A DNA stretch of 64,000 bases, from NCBI GenBank assembly GCA_014529385.2, contig CM043950.1:79666343-79730342 (forward strand), in the 5' to 3' direction. Shown in pieces: positions 12,661-24,481 of the stretch. The translations under genes were made by a program, and so were the position numbers. Under the pieces are notes generated by a model. The model was not told the origin of the DNA and did not search any database. It was given only the letters and a program-made list of their open reading frames with translations. Numbering within the stretch: position 1 is the first letter of the stretch; every line of letters starts with the position of its first letter. The DNA is from Adiantum capillus-veneris (taxonomy: Eukaryota; Streptophyta; Polypodiopsida; Polypodiales; Pteridaceae).

Positions 12661-15323
12661 CTTTCTCTCCTTCCCTCTCTTGCACTCATCACACATTAGA
12701 TCTACATGTGATTCATAAGCTACAGGCCTTTCTTCTTGAGGTAGAACTCCAGTTGCTTGTCCACTTGCATCTGTGAGCATAGTGAATGTCTCTGGGAATT
12801 TTGGAAGTTGTAATATTAGAGCATTCACAAAAGCTTCTCAAAACTAACTTGAGCACATTCAATCCAAGTGAACACTTTAGTCTTCTTAAGCATATTAGTT
12901 AGTGGAGATGCAATCCTTCAATAAAAGTACGATACCATCTTGTTAAACCAAGAAATTCAGGTACTTATTTGAAAGATTTAGGTGTAGGCCAAGCTATGAC
13001 TACCTCAATCTTACTTGGATTTGTAGAAACACCATTCTTGGAGACAATAAATCCAAGTAGTCCACTTTGTCAGTGAAGAAGGTGCATTCGTTATGCTTAG
13101 CATAAAGATGATTCTGGCATAGAAGTTCAAGTACTCGTTGCACAGGTTGTTCTTGTTCTTCCCTGTTCTTTGAGTAAACTAGTATATCATCAAAGAAAAT
13201 AAGAAAAAAATCATCAAAATGTTCTCTAAACATGTCGATCATAAAACGATTAAAAATTGTTGGAGCATTACTAAGTACAAAAGACATGAGTATAAATTCA
13301 TAATGTCCAAAGTGAGTGTTGAATCATGTCTTTGGTATATACTCCTCTTTGATTTGGATTTGATAATACACTGACTTAAGATCAATTTTTGTGAACTTAG
13401 AAGCTCCATGTAATCGATCAAGTAACTCATCAATCCTTGGTATTGGATACTTATTCTTGACAGTTACTTCATTCAATTCATGATAATCAATACAAAGACG
13501 TAGAGTACCATCCTTTTTCTCAAATTAGAGAGATCATGAGTACTCCATGGAGAAACATTGGGTCGAATGAAGCCTTGTTCAAGAAGTTGAGTAAGTTGCT
13601 CTTTGAGTTCTGTAGACTCAGACACCAACATCCTATATGGTGTACAAGGAACACGTTGAGCTCCTAGAATAATCTCTATTGCATGATCAACTTCATGCTT
13701 AGGTGGTAATTGTAAAATTTCTCTAAGGAATACATCATCAAATTATGTCATCCATTCAGGTCCAGGTGTTTTTGGCTTCTCTTATATATGGTTAAGCTTT
13801 ACTGTATAAATCATTTCATTCTTTTTGTAGCACTTAATTAGTTGGATAAAGTTCACTAACTGAAGTTTAGGTCTCCCTTGATAACTATAACTCTGGAGTT
13901 TTTATCATTTACAAAATTCAATGAAGCATTTTTGCAATGTATGTGAGCATCATTAGCCTTAAGCCAATCAATTCCTCGGATTCCATCATAGACTCCTAAA
14001 GTGTGTTGAGGTATTGTAACCATTCCAAATAAAATTCAAGTTATCCAATGAAGTAGAAGACTTATGTAGATAATTCCACTATAAGGTATGAATCAAGGTG
14101 TTCAAGCAAAATGCGGTTTCTAATGCATCTAGGAGAGACAAAAGGATGTGTACTCCCAAAATCAATTAATAAGGTAAAATGGTTACCTTGATACTCTATT
14201 GGGATTGAATCACTAAAAATTATTCATTCACTCCCTGATGTTTTCTTGCAGCATGAATATATGCATTTTCTTGATTTCCTTTACCTTTAGCACATTGAGC
14301 TTTGTTAGCTTGAGCTCTCCCCTGAGATATTTGATTTTCTCCTCCTCTTGGACGAGGTTGGCGGTTAAAGTTATTTCCATTATTATTGCTATTGTTGATG
14401 GTTGTGGCCATTTCAAAAAAACAGTGGATTCCTTGGTCTAAAGTCTCCTTGGTTTTGAGGCTTCTCTGATCTTGGTTGAAGTTCTACTGAGCTACAGGTA
14501 GTCTAGGTTTACAAATTTTGAAGTTCCAGTTTGGATTGAAGTTTTTGGGTTCATAATTGTCCACCAAATCTGTGAAGGTTGAATTGTTGAATGGGCAATC
14601 TCTAGATTGATGGTCAAGATCAAGACAAGTATAGCATAGATGATCCTATCTAGCCTTCATACGCAATAAGTTCTCTCTTTTTTGTTGTGAGCTCCCAAAC
14701 CTTTGTTCCTCCTTAAGACGAGGTCTTTTGATTTCACCAACATGAGAAAGTTATAGATTCCTCTTCCCACTATTTGATAGCTCTATCTCAATAGGTTTTT
14801 CCGCATCAACGAAATCCACAAAACTTATAAGCCATGCTACTTTGACTTCTTGAGTCATCCCTGCTGGAGCATATTTGATAAGAGTCAAGAAATGTTGATA
14901 ATAAAACTCTAGATCCTCGGTTCCTTGAGTACAATAAAGAAACTCATTTATACGGTCCGAACGATATACTTTGTTTTGATAGTTCTTCTTTAGTTGAGTC
15001 TTATGATAATCCCAAGTTGCTACATTAGGGTTTACATTATTCTCAATACAATGGTCTCTCCACCAATTCTTGGCTCTCTTTTCTAGTTTGAACTTAGCAA
15101 TGATAGCTTTGTTTTTTGCAGAAGATGAATAATCCAAATCAAAATAGTCATCGATGCACTCAATCCAATCTTCAAGAACTTTGCCTACATATTTGAATTC
15201 TATGTTAAAGTTCCCAGGTTGAGACTTGCAGAGCATAGCATCGATGTCTCTATCAATGATTGTTTGTTGAGGTGCAATTGGCACATTTGCGTTTGCAACC
15301 ACCACATTTCCTTTAAGAAGCAT
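12535..15323 (-). pseudogene. Decayed Ty3/gypsy gag-pol
   Basis: Reading right to left: a gag domain (15,323-14,751) with EDWIECIDDYFDL, KRAKNWWRDH and a DLEFYYQHF block; a CCHC zinc knuckle near 14,640-14,596 (CYTCLDLDHQSRDC); a protease active site near 14,210-14,150 (TLLIDFGSTHPFVS); an RT N-terminal part near 13,700-13,560 (RVPCTPYRML); RT palm (13,287-13,000) with SNAPTIFNRFM and catalytic FFDDILVYSK; and an RNase H start (12,828-12,715) with TMLTDASGQATGVLPQ. Frames change repeatedly and stops are frequent. Integrase and LTRs were not found; the element appears truncated at the left by the copia-derived sequence. Clearly inactive. Confidence 0.85.
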
Positions 15324-15631
15324 GGTAACTTACTGCACCATATCAACCAATATCATTTTTATTACAATATTAGATAGTCTGCTCAAAGTCCCTCTTAGCA
15401 AAATAAAATAGACGGTTGAGAATAAGACAAGAGAGTAGGAGAAATAATAATGAATGAATTAAATCAATTCTATATCGCAAAATTTTGGAGGTTCAAAAAT
15501 TTATAAAAGTCAATAAATTCTAATGGCTCTAGCATAATGTACTATGTAATATCCATTGTGACATTCTTCAACTAATGGATCATAATGGTCCCATTCTCGA
15601 ATTATGTCTAATGGGCTATTCAAATACTCTC

Positions 15632-16057
15632 TCACAATCTTTGGCTGAAACATTTTCTTTTTGGCATGCATCGTACAACTCTTGCGTGAGTGGATCTCCC
15701 AACAAACAAGTCAAAGAATAACTTCCAAGCTACTAGGCTAAAGGAATGTTTGCCATTGATTTGACATTGAAAACCCCATACATTGATCATGAAAATATTG
15801 AAGCAACATGTGGGCATCACTAAGGGAAGTATATTCCTATCTATCCATGTTTCATTTCTTCGTCTTGGGGCAAGTTCATGAACATCTAGTATATACAACA
15901 TTTGGTTATTAACAATGATCTCCTTTCCTAACTTGGATTGAATCCATTTGATACTTCCCATAGGTGAAGGTTTATGTCTTGTTGGTCTAAACTCTAGGTT
16001 TCTTGCAGCATAATGGTACCATGCTTTTAATGTATTTGGCACAATACAATCTGTCAA
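15632..16057 (-). CDS. Hypothetical protein, probably a decayed fragment
   Basis: A 141-residue open frame with no family I recognise. It has a block rich in aromatic and basic residues (AWYHYAARNLEFRP) and a later hydrophobic Cys/Phe-rich part. The region to its right (about 16,500-17,000, minus strand) has coding-like text in pieces, so both may be remnants of one longer unidentified protein. It could be chance. Confidence 0.3.
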   Translation of the reverse strand: MTDCIVPNTLKAWYHYAARNLEFRPTRHKPSPMGSIKWIQSKLGKEIIVNNQMLYILDVHELAPRRRNETWIDRNILPLVMPTCCFNIFMINVWGFQCQINGKHSFSLVAWKLFFDLFVGRSTHARVVRCMPKRKCFSQRL

Positions 16058-17640
16058 TAGTAACCTTCTCTTCTCCTCTCCATCATATATAGTTGTGAAA
16101 AGCTATTGTACTTCCACTCTAATCTCAAGATTCTCTTCCACCATAAGGGAAGAGAGTATATCTGCCCATATGCCTTGACGTAAAATATCAACCATTTACA
16201 TACACACCCCATCGTTCAAGTTAGTTAGACCTAATAAAACAAAAGTTCAAACTCAAAGATTATGATCTTAAGACGATATCAAAATCAAAAATTTTGTAAC
16301 CATAAGAGTCAAAAGGGTACATGCTACTTTAACGAAGGTACATAAATGTAAAAAGGTCCTATGAGCTAATTTTTGGTTCCTACAATCGAGGTTCTACCCT
16401 TCTATTTGTTTACATATTGGTTTTCAAAGTCTAGAACTTCTACTTGTGCGGTGAGATTCACGCCCTTTTTCTCATACTACTCTTCTCCTTGAGATATGTT
16501 CATGGGTAGTAATACATGGAAGAAATTTACATGAGCACGTCATTCATTGCCATCATCTCTAAAAAAACACCTACTTGATATGCCTGAGAAAACCGCAAAT
16601 ACATCTAGGCTTCTCATAGTCATCAAAAGTGATAGTGACATTGTGAGGATTGAACTTAAGGATAGGTCTGTAGACTCTATTGAACTAGTCTTGAGGTGCA
16701 TAATAGAACTGGTTGTCGTTATTTGACTTCTTCCAAAATCAGATTATGGCTTTCTCATAGAAGCCATATCTTTGGTTGAGCATGAGTGCCTTCTTACTAA
16801 GGATGATCTCACAGCTCCGTATATCTAGTAGTGACCTCAGGTTGAGATAAAGAACATATCCCTATACTTTGATGTCGTTGAATCTTATCCTTGGACCAAA
16901 GCTATGGGTTGACCATGTACCCATCAAGCACTTGGATCCGATGTTCAGGTTGTGCTTTGATATACATTTCCCATGCTACGTAAGTATTTGGAACAAGGTA
17001 ATCTCTAGTACCTTTTGAAGCTCAAACCACTTCAACTCCCTAATGAACATTGAACCCAAGCACATAGTTGAAAAAGACATTTCGTGAAAAATCACTAGGG
17101 AGGTCCTCTAGATGGTTAAGAAGATGCTTCTGAAAACGACAAGGAGAGAGAAGACTTAGTACACATGTATACAAAAAATGAGTCTATGCTCTTTTTTCCA
17201 TTAAAATTCACAAGATGTAGTAAAATAATTATGCAACTACTAGCAAGATGTAGATGAGTCGGAGAGGCTCATCTACTAGCAAGAATGTAGATGATCCTGA
17301 GAGGCTATTCCTAGTGCACCACAAGTTAAGTACTATCGCTACAATTGTTGCAGAATCTCATGATAATGTCTGGTATGTGCATCAAATCACATGACCAGTC
17401 ATGGTGAGTGGGTGAAGGAAATGCACACTTTTCAGAGTCTTGGATATATACAGACTCGGGATGATACTTCACATCTTCACATCTCATTATGCATGCAAGA
17501 AATGTACTTGTCTATGATATATGGTAAACTAGAGTACCTATTTGATGTACTGCATGTATCTAATATCACAAGGAATCGAGTTTCTGTTGCTTGAGCAAGG
17601 TTTGACTTTAATGGCCTCTTTGTCAAAGAGCATAAGAAGG
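16058..17640 (-). other. Possible decayed coding remnant, unidentified
   Basis: On the minus strand between about 17,000 and 16,540 a broken frame gives protein-like text such as ALMLNQRYGFYEKAII, FYYAPQD, and FNRVYRPILKFNPHNVTI, interrupted by stops, several in TAG context. I do not recognise the family. The rest of the interval shows nothing definite. Confidence 0.3.
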
Positions 17641-17806
17641 ATGGAAATTTGGTTACACAAGGAAAGAAAGTGTGTAGAATGTTTTATTTATATGTAAATG
17701 TGTTTGAGGTGAATGATACCATGTTTTCACAAGGTGCATGAGTTATTGTAGATATTGAGATCTTGCACAAATGTATTGGTTATGTAAACTTGAAAAGGTT
17801 GTGAAG

Positions 17807-18836
17807 ACAATGCAAACTAAAGAGATGGTTATAGGTTTCACAACCTTTAAATTTGTTGAAAAGAAATAAAATTGTGAGGCATGTATGGGGTTTGACAAAG
17901 ACTACATGTATTGGTGGATATAGATACTATGTGAGCTTCATATGATAACCATACAAGGATGGTATGGGTCTTGCAATGTAGACATCCACACATAAATCTT
18001 GACAAGACAATCACAATGGTGCCCTCAAAATTCTGATGCGACCATTGTGCGATGCAATGTGAGTGATATATTGAAATACACAGTAGAGAAGAGATGACAC
18101 ATGACGTACATAGGAAAACCTTATCTTCTCTTCATTCATAAAAATTGATTGCACAAAAAAACTTACAATGGTTCCCTCTATACACTAACTCCCTCTTTGA
18201 TGATACAAAAGCTAGATTTGGCATAATTGCATCAAAAATTACATTTTCTGCTTTAAAATATATTCGGGTAATAGAGACACGCTATTTATATGTAAATGTG
18301 TTCAAGGTAAAAATACTTATAAACACTTCATAAATTTCACCTTGAACACATTTACATATAAACAGCGTGTCTCTATTACCCGAATATATTTTAAAGCAAA
18401 AAATGTAATTTTTGATGCAATTATGCCAAATCTAGCTTTTGTATCATCAAAGACGGAGTTAGTGTATAGAGGGAACCATTGTAAGGTTTTTTGTGCAATC
18501 AATTTTTATGAATGAAGAGAAGATAAGGTTTTCCTATGTACGTCATGTGTCATCTCTTCTCTACTGTGTATTTCAATCACTCACATTGCACCGCACAATG
18601 GTCGCGTCAGAACTTTGAGGGCACCATTGTGATTGTCTTGTCAAGATTTATGTGTGGATGTCTACATTGCAAGACCCATACCATCCTTGTATGGTTATCA
18701 TATGAAGCTCACATAGTATCTATATCCACCAATACATGTAGTCTTTGTCAAACCCCATACATGCCTCACAATTTTATTTCTTTTCAACAACTTTAAAGGT
18801 TGTGAAACCTATAACCATCTCTTTAGTTTGCATTGT
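17807..18836. repeat. Long near-perfect inverted repeat (about 500-bp arms, 30-bp spacer)
   Basis: The left arm (17,807-18,308) and right arm (18,339-18,836) are reverse complements apart from scattered single-base differences and a few small indels. The spacer 18,309-18,338 is AT-rich. For example TGTGTTCAAGGT at the inner end of the left arm pairs with ACCTTGAACACA on the right. The outer ends meet at ACAATGC / GCATTGT. A transcript through it would form a very long hairpin. Sequence just to the left (17,640-17,800) resembles a decayed copia GAG-pre-integrase segment, so the arms may be copia-derived. Confidence 0.95.
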
Positions 18837-18954
18837 AACACCATTTTAGATGAAATGGGAAAATCCCACAACTTTGGGATTAATTTCAACGCCTATGGAT
18901 TCCTATTTCCCATTAAATTTGGAAAATTTTTATTTAATTTGGGAATGTGACAAA

Positions 18955-19218
18955 GAGATAGATTCTCAAGAAAATGGTGGTGTTGAAAAACACCTTTTAA
19001 AATTTTTATTTTTATGTGGGTGTTTCAAAACACTTCATAAAAGAGATAGATTCTCAAGAAAATGGTGGTGTTGAGAAACACCTTTTAAAATTTTTATTTT
19101 TATGTGGGTGTTTCAAAACACTTCATAAAAGAGAAAGATTCCCAAGAAAATGGTGGTGTTGAGAAACACCTTTTAGACTTTTTATTTTTATGTGTGTGTT
19201 TAAAAATACTTCATATAA
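18955..19218. repeat. Three tandem copies of an 88-bp repeat
   Basis: Units start at 18,955, 19,043 and 19,131. Each contains GGTGTTGARAAACACC, a short stem-loop, and then a GTGTTTCAAAACACTTCATA-like segment. The third copy is the most diverged. The CACTTCATAAA part also occurs in the spacer of the neighbouring palindrome, suggesting related origin. Confidence 0.9.
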
Positions 19219-19264
19219 TCATACATAAGCTGGGGAAATAAAACAATGAGCAAGATATGAAATG

Positions 19265-19378
19265 CTATTCAATTTCTCCTTTTAAGCTAGCCTGTGCCTT
19301 CTCCATGACATTTGATGGGATCTTGATTGTTTCCGCAATTCTTCCACCCCTTGGAGTCCATGACCATACAATTGTATC
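19265..19378 (-). pseudogene. 3' end of the DUF7869-type gene, separated by the copia insertion
   Basis: Read on the minus strand across the target duplication GTATC, the frame of the 24,618-27,769 part continues as DTIVWSWTPRGGRIAETIKI and then KIPSNVMEKAQ to TAG at 19,265-19,267. The C-terminus of copy 1 at 1.1-1.25 kb has a matching layout with RIKIPKRYALKAKEGI. The segment is thus the displaced last 37 codons of the interrupted gene. Confidence 0.85.
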
Positions 19379-19513
19379 TGTAGAGAGAAAGAGAGAGAGA
19401 CGAGACAAGAGACACACCATGTACGCTCCCAAAGACTGATTCATATTGAGGACAAGATACAAATATATAGGTGAGACCAAGTTGAGTAGAGTGAGCCATA
19501 TATAGCTCCAACA
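19379..19513 (-). repeat. 3' LTR of the copia element (135 bp)
   Basis: Short LTR with TG...CA ends, nearly identical to 24,482-24,617 and to the LTR at 37,944-38,078. It contains GA-rich microsatellite-like sequence at one end. Confidence 0.95.
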
Positions 19514-19523
19514 CCCCCACTCA
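19514..19523 (-). promoter_or_regulatory. Polypurine tract of the copia element
   Basis: On the minus strand TGAGTGGGGG lies directly before the 3' LTR start TGTTGGAGC. The same tract precedes the LTR at 37,944. It primes plus-strand DNA synthesis. Confidence 0.85.
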
Positions 19524-19761
19524 AACAAAGGTCTCTAGCTTTGGATGAAAAAACCCTTGGGGAGTTCAAGGGAAAAACCCAAGCCCCTATACAATGTGAA
19601 AATATGAACGAGCGATGATGATGTGAAAGTGAATTGTGCATCTATGTACAAATATTCAAGTGACTTAGAGATCACAATGTGCAAATGTGCAGTGTGCATA
19701 GTGCATGGTACCTAAAAGATTACAATGTCATATGTACAAAGCTATTACAATAGCAAAGAAG

Positions 19762-20976
19762 CTAATCTAGAAAGAGTGAGGTCGAAGCAACTCCACGCTC
19801 CGAGTGCAAGAGGATGAAACATGACTCGTTGAGGCCTTTGGTCAAAATATCTGCAATCATCTGGTCACTTGGACAGTGTTCAACCATAATGGTTCCTTTG
19901 CGTACTTCATACCTGACATAATGATAATGGACAGCAATGCGCTTTGACTTATTATGTTGAACATAGTCTTTTTCAAGACTAATAGCACTTTGGTTGTCAC
20001 ACCGCAAGGGTGTGCTAGAAAGAGGAGAGTGACCAATATCAACCAGCATTTGTCGAAGCCAAATCAACTCACGAGCTGCAAGTGATGCCGCAACATATTC
20101 TGACTCAGTCGTAGAAACTGCAACACAATGTTGTTTCTTGCTAGTCCAAGAAACAAGACAACCATTTATAAAGAAGCAATTTCCACTAGTAGATCGCATA
20201 GATAAATGTGAGCTTGCCCAGTTTGTATCTGTGTAACCCAAAAGAGAAAGAGATTGCATAGAATCCGATGTGAGTTGTCGTCGATAGACTAAACCAAAAT
20301 CTGTAGTCCCTTTCAAGTTTTTCAACACACACTTCGCAGCAGACCAATGGTTAAGAGAAGGACATGCAAGATGTTGTCCAAGATAATTAGCAGCAAATAG
20401 AATATCAGGACGAGTGTTCATGCCAACAAACTGAAGACATCCAATCAAGTTAGCATAAGGTTGATTTGTAACAAGTTGACCGCCATTGTCAGAAGTGTTC
20501 TTCATAGAGCTCGCAAGACAAGGTGTGTTGGCTGAATGTGCAGATTCCATACCAAATTTTTGAATAGTATCTGCAATAAACTTTGACTGTCGAAGGAATA
20601 AAATACCTTTTGTACGGTTCCGTTGGATTTGAATGCTAAGACACGAGTGAATCTCTCCAAGATCCACCATATCAAATGCAGAAGACAATAACTTTTTCAC
20701 TTGCTGAAGAAATCTCAAATCATTGGAAACAAGGATGGTATCATCCACATAAAGATCAAGAATCACAAAACTGCTACCTTGGCGTTTTATGTATAAGTTG
20801 GGGTCTGACGAGCAAGAGATGAATCCTTTAGAGGTGAGAAAAAGATCAAATTTTGTATACCAGGATCGCGAAGCTTGTTTGAGACCATATAGTGCCTTAT
20901 GGAGTTGAGCAACAAGGTCTTCTTTACCTGGAATAACAAACCCTTCTGGTTGTTCCATATAAATTTCCTCTTCCAA
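19762..20976 (-). CDS. Copia reverse transcriptase (C-terminal part) and RNase H
   Basis: A 404-residue open block, in frame with 20,998-21,582 and separated from it only by TGA at 20,998-21,000, so it is the downstream part of one polyprotein. It shows EEEIYMEQPEGFV, the RT active site YVDDTILVSND near residue 78, the linker LIGCLQFVGMNTRPDI, and RNase H with GYTDTNWASS, STTESEYVAASLAARE and RCDNQSAISL. It ends in the typical copia tail ADILTKGLNESCF. It would copy the element RNA into DNA in virus-like particles. The block itself is undamaged. Confidence 0.9.
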   Translation of the reverse strand: MEEEIYMEQPEGFVIPGKEDLVAQLHKALYGLKQASRSWYTKFDLFLTSKGFISCSSDPNLYIKRQGSSFVILDLYVDDTILVSNDLRFLQQVKKLLSSAFDMVDLGEIHSCLSIQIQRNRTKGILFLRQSKFIADTIQKFGMESAHSANTPCLASSMKNTSDNGGQLVTNQPYANLIGCLQFVGMNTRPDILFAANYLGQHLACPSLNHWSAAKCVLKNLKGTTDFGLVYRRQLTSDSMQSLSLLGYTDTNWASSHLSMRSTSGNCFFINGCLVSWTSKKQHCVAVSTTESEYVAASLAARELIWLRQMLVDIGHSPLSSTPLRCDNQSAISLEKDYVQHNKSKRIAVHYHYVRYEVRKGTIMVEHCPSDQMIADILTKGLNESCFILLHSERGVASTSLFLD

Positions 20977-20997
20977 GTCACCATTAAGAAAAGCAGT

Positions 20998-21582
20998 TCA
21001 CACATCCATTTGATGAGCTTCTAAATCAAATTCAACCGCAAATGCCAATAAAACTCGAACACTTGTAATGCGAACAACTGGTGAAAAAGTCTCTTGATAA
21101 TCAACACCAGCTACTTGGGAGTAACCTTTTGCAACTAAACGCGCCTTGAACTTGTCAAAAGATCCATCTGCTTTTACTTTTGTCTTATACACCCACTTAC
21201 ATTTAATAGCTGTACGACCAGGAGGTAATTCAGTTAGCATCCATGTACCTTTAGAGATAAGAGAATCGTACTCTGCTTCCATAGCCTCTTGCCATTGATC
21301 CTTTTGTGGTGAAGAGATAGCTTCATCATAAGTAATGGGATCTTCGGAAGTAGAAAAAGCATTATCAACAATATCGTCATCATAAACATGACATGAGCCA
21401 TGTTCAAAATCAATAGGCAGATCAACAAAAATATCAATATCATTATTGGCAACATTCGGAATGGATGGTTCTGAAGAGGAAAGTTGCTCTATAGGAAGAG
21501 TTTCATCTTCTGAAAGAAATGGAAAAGCTTGAAGCAATGATTTAGTATCATCAGAATCATCCATGGACCATGAGCCTCCCAT
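20998..21582 (-). pseudogene. Copia pol: integrase/RT junction and RT N-terminus
   Basis: It contains an acidic linker, then SPQKDQWQEAMEAEYDSL, GTWMLTELPPGR, KCKWVYKTKVKADGSFDKF, KARLVAKGYSQ and TFSPVVRITSVR, the normal N-terminal half of copia RT. It ends at TGA within MDV*TAFLNGDL, where copia elements have a sense codon. Its start overlaps the end of the integrase block in another frame. The usual integrase C-terminal region (FGC and GYS-type motifs) is absent, so a deletion with frameshift lies near 21,560-21,580. Confidence 0.85.
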
Positions 21583-22357
21583 AAACTGTAGTAGGAAGAT
21601 GATTCTGAATAAATACAGCTGTCAAAGTAGCTTCAGCCCAAAAAACACGAGATAAGCTAGAATGAATCAGCATACATCTTACAGCATTGAGAATAGTGCA
21701 ATTCTTTCGTTCAGCAACACCGTTCTGTTGAGGCGAATATGGAATAGTGGGTTCATGATGAATTCCACTGTCAGCACAGTAACTCACAAACTCTCGAGAA
21801 ACATATTCGCCTCCATTGTCACTACGAAGCTTCTTAAGGCGACGACCAGTTTGAAGTTCCGCAGCCTTGTGAAATTGTTTGAAAACAGATAAGCCTTCAG
21901 ATTTTTTTCTAAGTAGAAATACAATCGTATACCTTGAGAAATCATCAATGAAAGTAATGAAGTAGCGATATTGTGATCTCGAAGAAGGTAGAGGTCCACA
22001 TATATCAGTATGAACAAGATCCAATATGTCATGAGAATGAGTTGTATTTGAAAGAGGAAAGGGTTTGCGATTGTGTTTCCCAAGAGCACAAAATTCACAA
22101 ATTCCCATATGAGGATGGGCTTTAAGATACATGCCATGAACAAGATCACGACGTTGAAGATCAAGGAGTTTTGAGAAATCAGCATGAACAAAACGGTGAT
22201 GCCATACTTTGCAATCATGATCACCTGGAGCAGTGACAACAGTTGCTACAGCATCGTTGAGAGAGAGTTCAAACAAATTACCATTTCGAGGAGCAGTGGC
22301 TATAGTCTGTCCATCTTTCTCAATTCGGCATTTGGTATGATCAAATCCAACAAACAA
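21557..22357 (-). pseudogene. Copia integrase core
   Basis: The zinc-binding GAG-pre-integrase part has KVWHHRFVHADF and then CEFCALGKH. The catalytic core shows the D-D-E residues in HTDICGPLPSS, LRSDNGGEYVS and GVAERKN. It inserts the cDNA into the genome. The frame is the same as gag upstream but separated from it by TAA at 22,397-22,399 (within VPDL*RNLLSV, where related elements have a sense codon). It stops after LPTTVYGRL, before the C-terminal domain. Confidence 0.9.
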
Positions 22358-22396
22358 ACCAAGATCAACAAGTCTAGCAACTGAAAGAAGATTACG

Positions 22397-23710
22397 TTAA
22401 AGATCTGGTACATGTAATACTCCTCGAAAAATTTGAGTGGAAGAAGATAAGGTACCAAGATATAAGTCTCCAATACCCTTTACTTGACAAGTAGTATCAT
22501 CAACAAGATAAACAACACGTTGAACTGGCAGTGGATGATAGTTATGGAGCCACTTAGACTGATATTTCATATTTCCTGTAGCACCAGAATCGACAATAAA
22601 AAGTGATCCATCGCGTACATGAAGTATTCTCTCTAGAGAAACTGAACATAGGACGAAGCTTGTTTCTGGTACAATGTTGTTTCGATGTTCAGTAGCATAT
22701 GCTCTATCCCGATCTGTGTCGAATCGATGCTTAAAGCACATATGAGTGGGATGATCAGATCGTCCACAATATTCACAAGAAGAAGAAGAAGAGTCTCTAG
22801 ATAAACGTGGTTGTTTTGTGGTAATATTGTGTTCTTCATCATATTGACGTGCCCAACAATCATCTTCAGTATGTCCATTTCTGTTGCAGTAAGAACATTG
22901 CTTATTAGGAAATTTGAGACGAGAGAAAATATTACCACGACGGCCACCTCTACGGTTTCCTCGTTGAAATGGACGCCTTCGAACATAAAAATCCCATTCC
23001 ATCTGTTGTGACTCAGTCTCCTCGTGTGAAATCATAGTTGTATCATGACTAGCATTACGACGTTCTTGACGTTGAGAGTATTCAATTAAAGACATGCAGG
23101 CTTGGTGGAAATCAAGACCATCTTTATTAGAGAGAATAGTAACAATGTTATCATAAGAAGAGTCCTTCACCGTATCAAGGAGAAGTGTAATCAATTGCTT
23201 TTGTGGAACAGGATCACCGGCAATAGCAAGTTGATTAATAATAGATTTGAAAGATTCAATATGTCCCGTCATGGCAGTACCAACTTCATATTGTAACTTG
23301 TTAAGCAACCCTCTCAAATAAAGTATTTCTGTGACAGATTTCTTCTGAAGGTTTGCAATAAGGTACTTCCATACGTCGTGGGATGTAGGCAGTTCATACA
23401 TATCAAGAAAAAGGGAATCAGTAAGAGCAAAAAGAATATACCGACAAGCTGTTTTATCACGTCGTTGCCAATCCGTATAGGCAACATTCCAATCTTCAAA
23501 TATAGGTCCTTCAGGGATAAGCACGTTATCATTATCCGTATCAACAGGCTGAGGCGGACAAACACGATTTCCAAGAACAACATCGGAGAGTTCATCGCCT
23601 TCAAGAATTAACAACATCTTTGCTTTCCAGCCTGGAAAACCTTGACCTTGGAAAGGAGGAACAGAACGTTGCCCAGAAGGAAAGCCGTTGACGAGAATAT
23701 TCATAGCCAT
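22397..23710 (-). CDS. Copia gag and protease
   Basis: I place the start at 23,710 (MAMNILVNGF), because upstream in-frame sequence to 24,115 is hydrophobic and unlike gag. A gag (UBN2-type) domain follows with PGWKAKMLLILEGDEL and then LRGLLNKLQYEVG. There are two CCHC zinc knuckles (CSYCNRNGHTEDDC and CEYCGRSDHPTHMC). The aspartic protease active site FIVDSGATGNM lies near the end. The frame ends at TAA 22,397-22,399 in a position normally read through into integrase, so this is a truncated polyprotein. Confidence 0.9.
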   Translation of the reverse strand: MAMNILVNGFPSGQRSVPPFQGQGFPGWKAKMLLILEGDELSDVVLGNRVCPPQPVDTDNDNVLIPEGPIFEDWNVAYTDWQRRDKTACRYILFALTDSLFLDMYELPTSHDVWKYLIANLQKKSVTEILYLRGLLNKLQYEVGTAMTGHIESFKSIINQLAIAGDPVPQKQLITLLLDTVKDSSYDNIVTILSNKDGLDFHQACMSLIEYSQRQERRNASHDTTMISHEETESQQMEWDFYVRRRPFQRGNRRGGRRGNIFSRLKFPNKQCSYCNRNGHTEDDCWARQYDEEHNITTKQPRLSRDSSSSSCEYCGRSDHPTHMCFKHRFDTDRDRAYATEHRNNIVPETSFVLCSVSLERILHVRDGSLFIVDSGATGNMKYQSKWLHNYHPLPVQRVVYLVDDTTCQVKGIGDLYLGTLSSSTQIFRGVLHVPDL

Positions 23711-24469
23711 ATCTTGTTGCGAGAAGACGTATAAGATAAGATCGCAGAATTTGCACACCATATATGGTGAAGGCCGTAATTGAGAATGAGAGAGATATGA
23801 GGACTGCGTTCTATCAACGATAAACGTAAGAAGGATGCTCAAGGAACTTCCAAAGATGTGAGAGACGTCACCCAAAAAGGGCAGGGTAAAGGAGACGTTA
23901 ATAATAAAAGAGTCCTCAAAATAGAGTGGCGTGAAACGCAAGATTGACGGCCACAATACGAATAGCAAAAAGCTAAATCTTCTCGAAAAAGTTAACGCCA
24001 AAATAAGAAAAACAATCGCGGACGCTTCACGAAGAAGTAGGATGAAGAAAGCTGCGTCAAGCTCAATTGCAGTATAAACAGCATAACTTTCTGCTGCAAA
24101 CTCCAATTGACGCAAACCTAGAACTCAAATCGAAGAGCTCGAGGAGACGAACAAGTTTTGGATGAAAAGTGCCATTGTGCTACGCTCCATTTCACTTTTT
24201 CCGTTTCTCTAAATTTTGAGCAGAACAGCAAGAAAATTTGAGATGAAGTTCAGGGTGTCATCAACAAGAAAAACGTAATCAACGATTAGATTGATTAGCA
24301 ATAAACGTCACACAAAACACTAATCATATTCTTCTTAACACAAAACAACCACAGTTAACACGAATCAATGCTCAAAAATAAAATTTGTAGCAATTTTTGA
24401 ATCTTACATGCAAATCGCATACACATACTGTTTTGTCACCATGAATTGAATCGGTGCATGATCGTTACT

Positions 24470-24481
24470 GCTCTGATACCA
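24470..24481 (-). promoter_or_regulatory. Primer binding site (initiator Met tRNA)
   Basis: On the minus strand TGGTATCAGAGC directly follows the 5' LTR end, an exact match to the plant copia primer site. Confidence 0.95.
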
